12,945 nucleotides of DNA from Betaproteobacteria bacterium RBG_16_58_11. Lineage in GTDB: Bacteria; Pseudomonadota; Gammaproteobacteria; Burkholderiales; Thiobacteraceae. The stretch spans positions 1-12,945 of the forward strand of contig MEQN01000094.1 in NCBI GenBank assembly GCA_001770235.1, written 5' to 3'. Below, piece by piece: positions 12,915 to 12,945 of the stretch (its first letter is position 1; every line of letters starts with the position of its first letter). The translations under genes and the position numbers were made by a program. Under the pieces are notes generated by a model. It worked only from the letters and a program-made list of their open reading frames with translations, was not told the DNA's origin and did not search any database.

Positions 12915-12945
12915 CATAACACAGCATCTAATAGGGGTCATCTCA

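Noticed and set aside
1..12945. tRNA or rRNA genes, transposases, integrases
   Set aside because: Reading both strands, I saw no cloverleaf with a conserved T-loop, no rRNA segment, and no transposase or recombinase motif.

Overview
The window reads as a chromosomal stretch of a betaproteobacterium. I would guess the Nitrosomonadales/Gallionellaceae/Thiobacillus part of the group, but the family cannot be fixed from sequence reading alone. Supporting signs are the block rplM-rpsI / argC-DUF6776-bactofilin-erpA, a Coq7-type ubiquinone hydroxylase, a YhfA-type OsmC protein, and moderately GC-rich codon use. Positions 1 to about 9400 are core genome. Positions about 9400 to 12945 are an accessory segment of toxin-antitoxin-type genes.

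Positions 1-6840 are all on the minus strand. Read in transcription order they hold: a candidate small RNA with its own sigma70-like promoter and intrinsic terminator (6748-6837); rplM-rpsI behind a strong promoter and closed by a terminator (5762-5789); a 78-bp inverted repeat built from CGCGAAGG units; a tight four-gene run argC > DUF6776 > bactofilin > erpA (gaps of 18, 19 and 39 bp) ending in a terminator at 2932-2962; a short cyanobacterial-like citrate synthase; and a multi-domain response-regulator diguanylate cyclase whose 3' end leaves the window.

Positions 6926-9373 hold doxX (minus), divergent from an ElyC/YdcF-like envelope protein followed by yhfA (plus, 17-bp gap). These converge on coq7 (minus). 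An 11-bp hairpin starting at the base after the yhfA stop codon separates them.

Positions 9492-12945 carry an AbrB/PIN (VapBC-like) pair, a class II Fic protein with inhibitory helix and C-terminal winged helix, and two paralogous RHH/ParE pairs arranged tail to tail. Each toxin-antitoxin pair has overlapping genes. Each has a palindrome just upstream of the antitoxin; for the first two it overlaps a predicted promoter. A 30-bp degenerate copy of the 3' end of coq7 lies at 11593-11623, beyond fic, so this segment was assembled by rearrangement.

I see no clearly unprecedented system. The items most worth a second look are the candidate CU-rich small RNA, the coq7 tail scar, the TTGCGCA repeats in front of fic, the mirrored toxin-antitoxin pairs, and the coupling of an uncharacterised membrane coiled-coil protein (DUF6776) with bactofilin.
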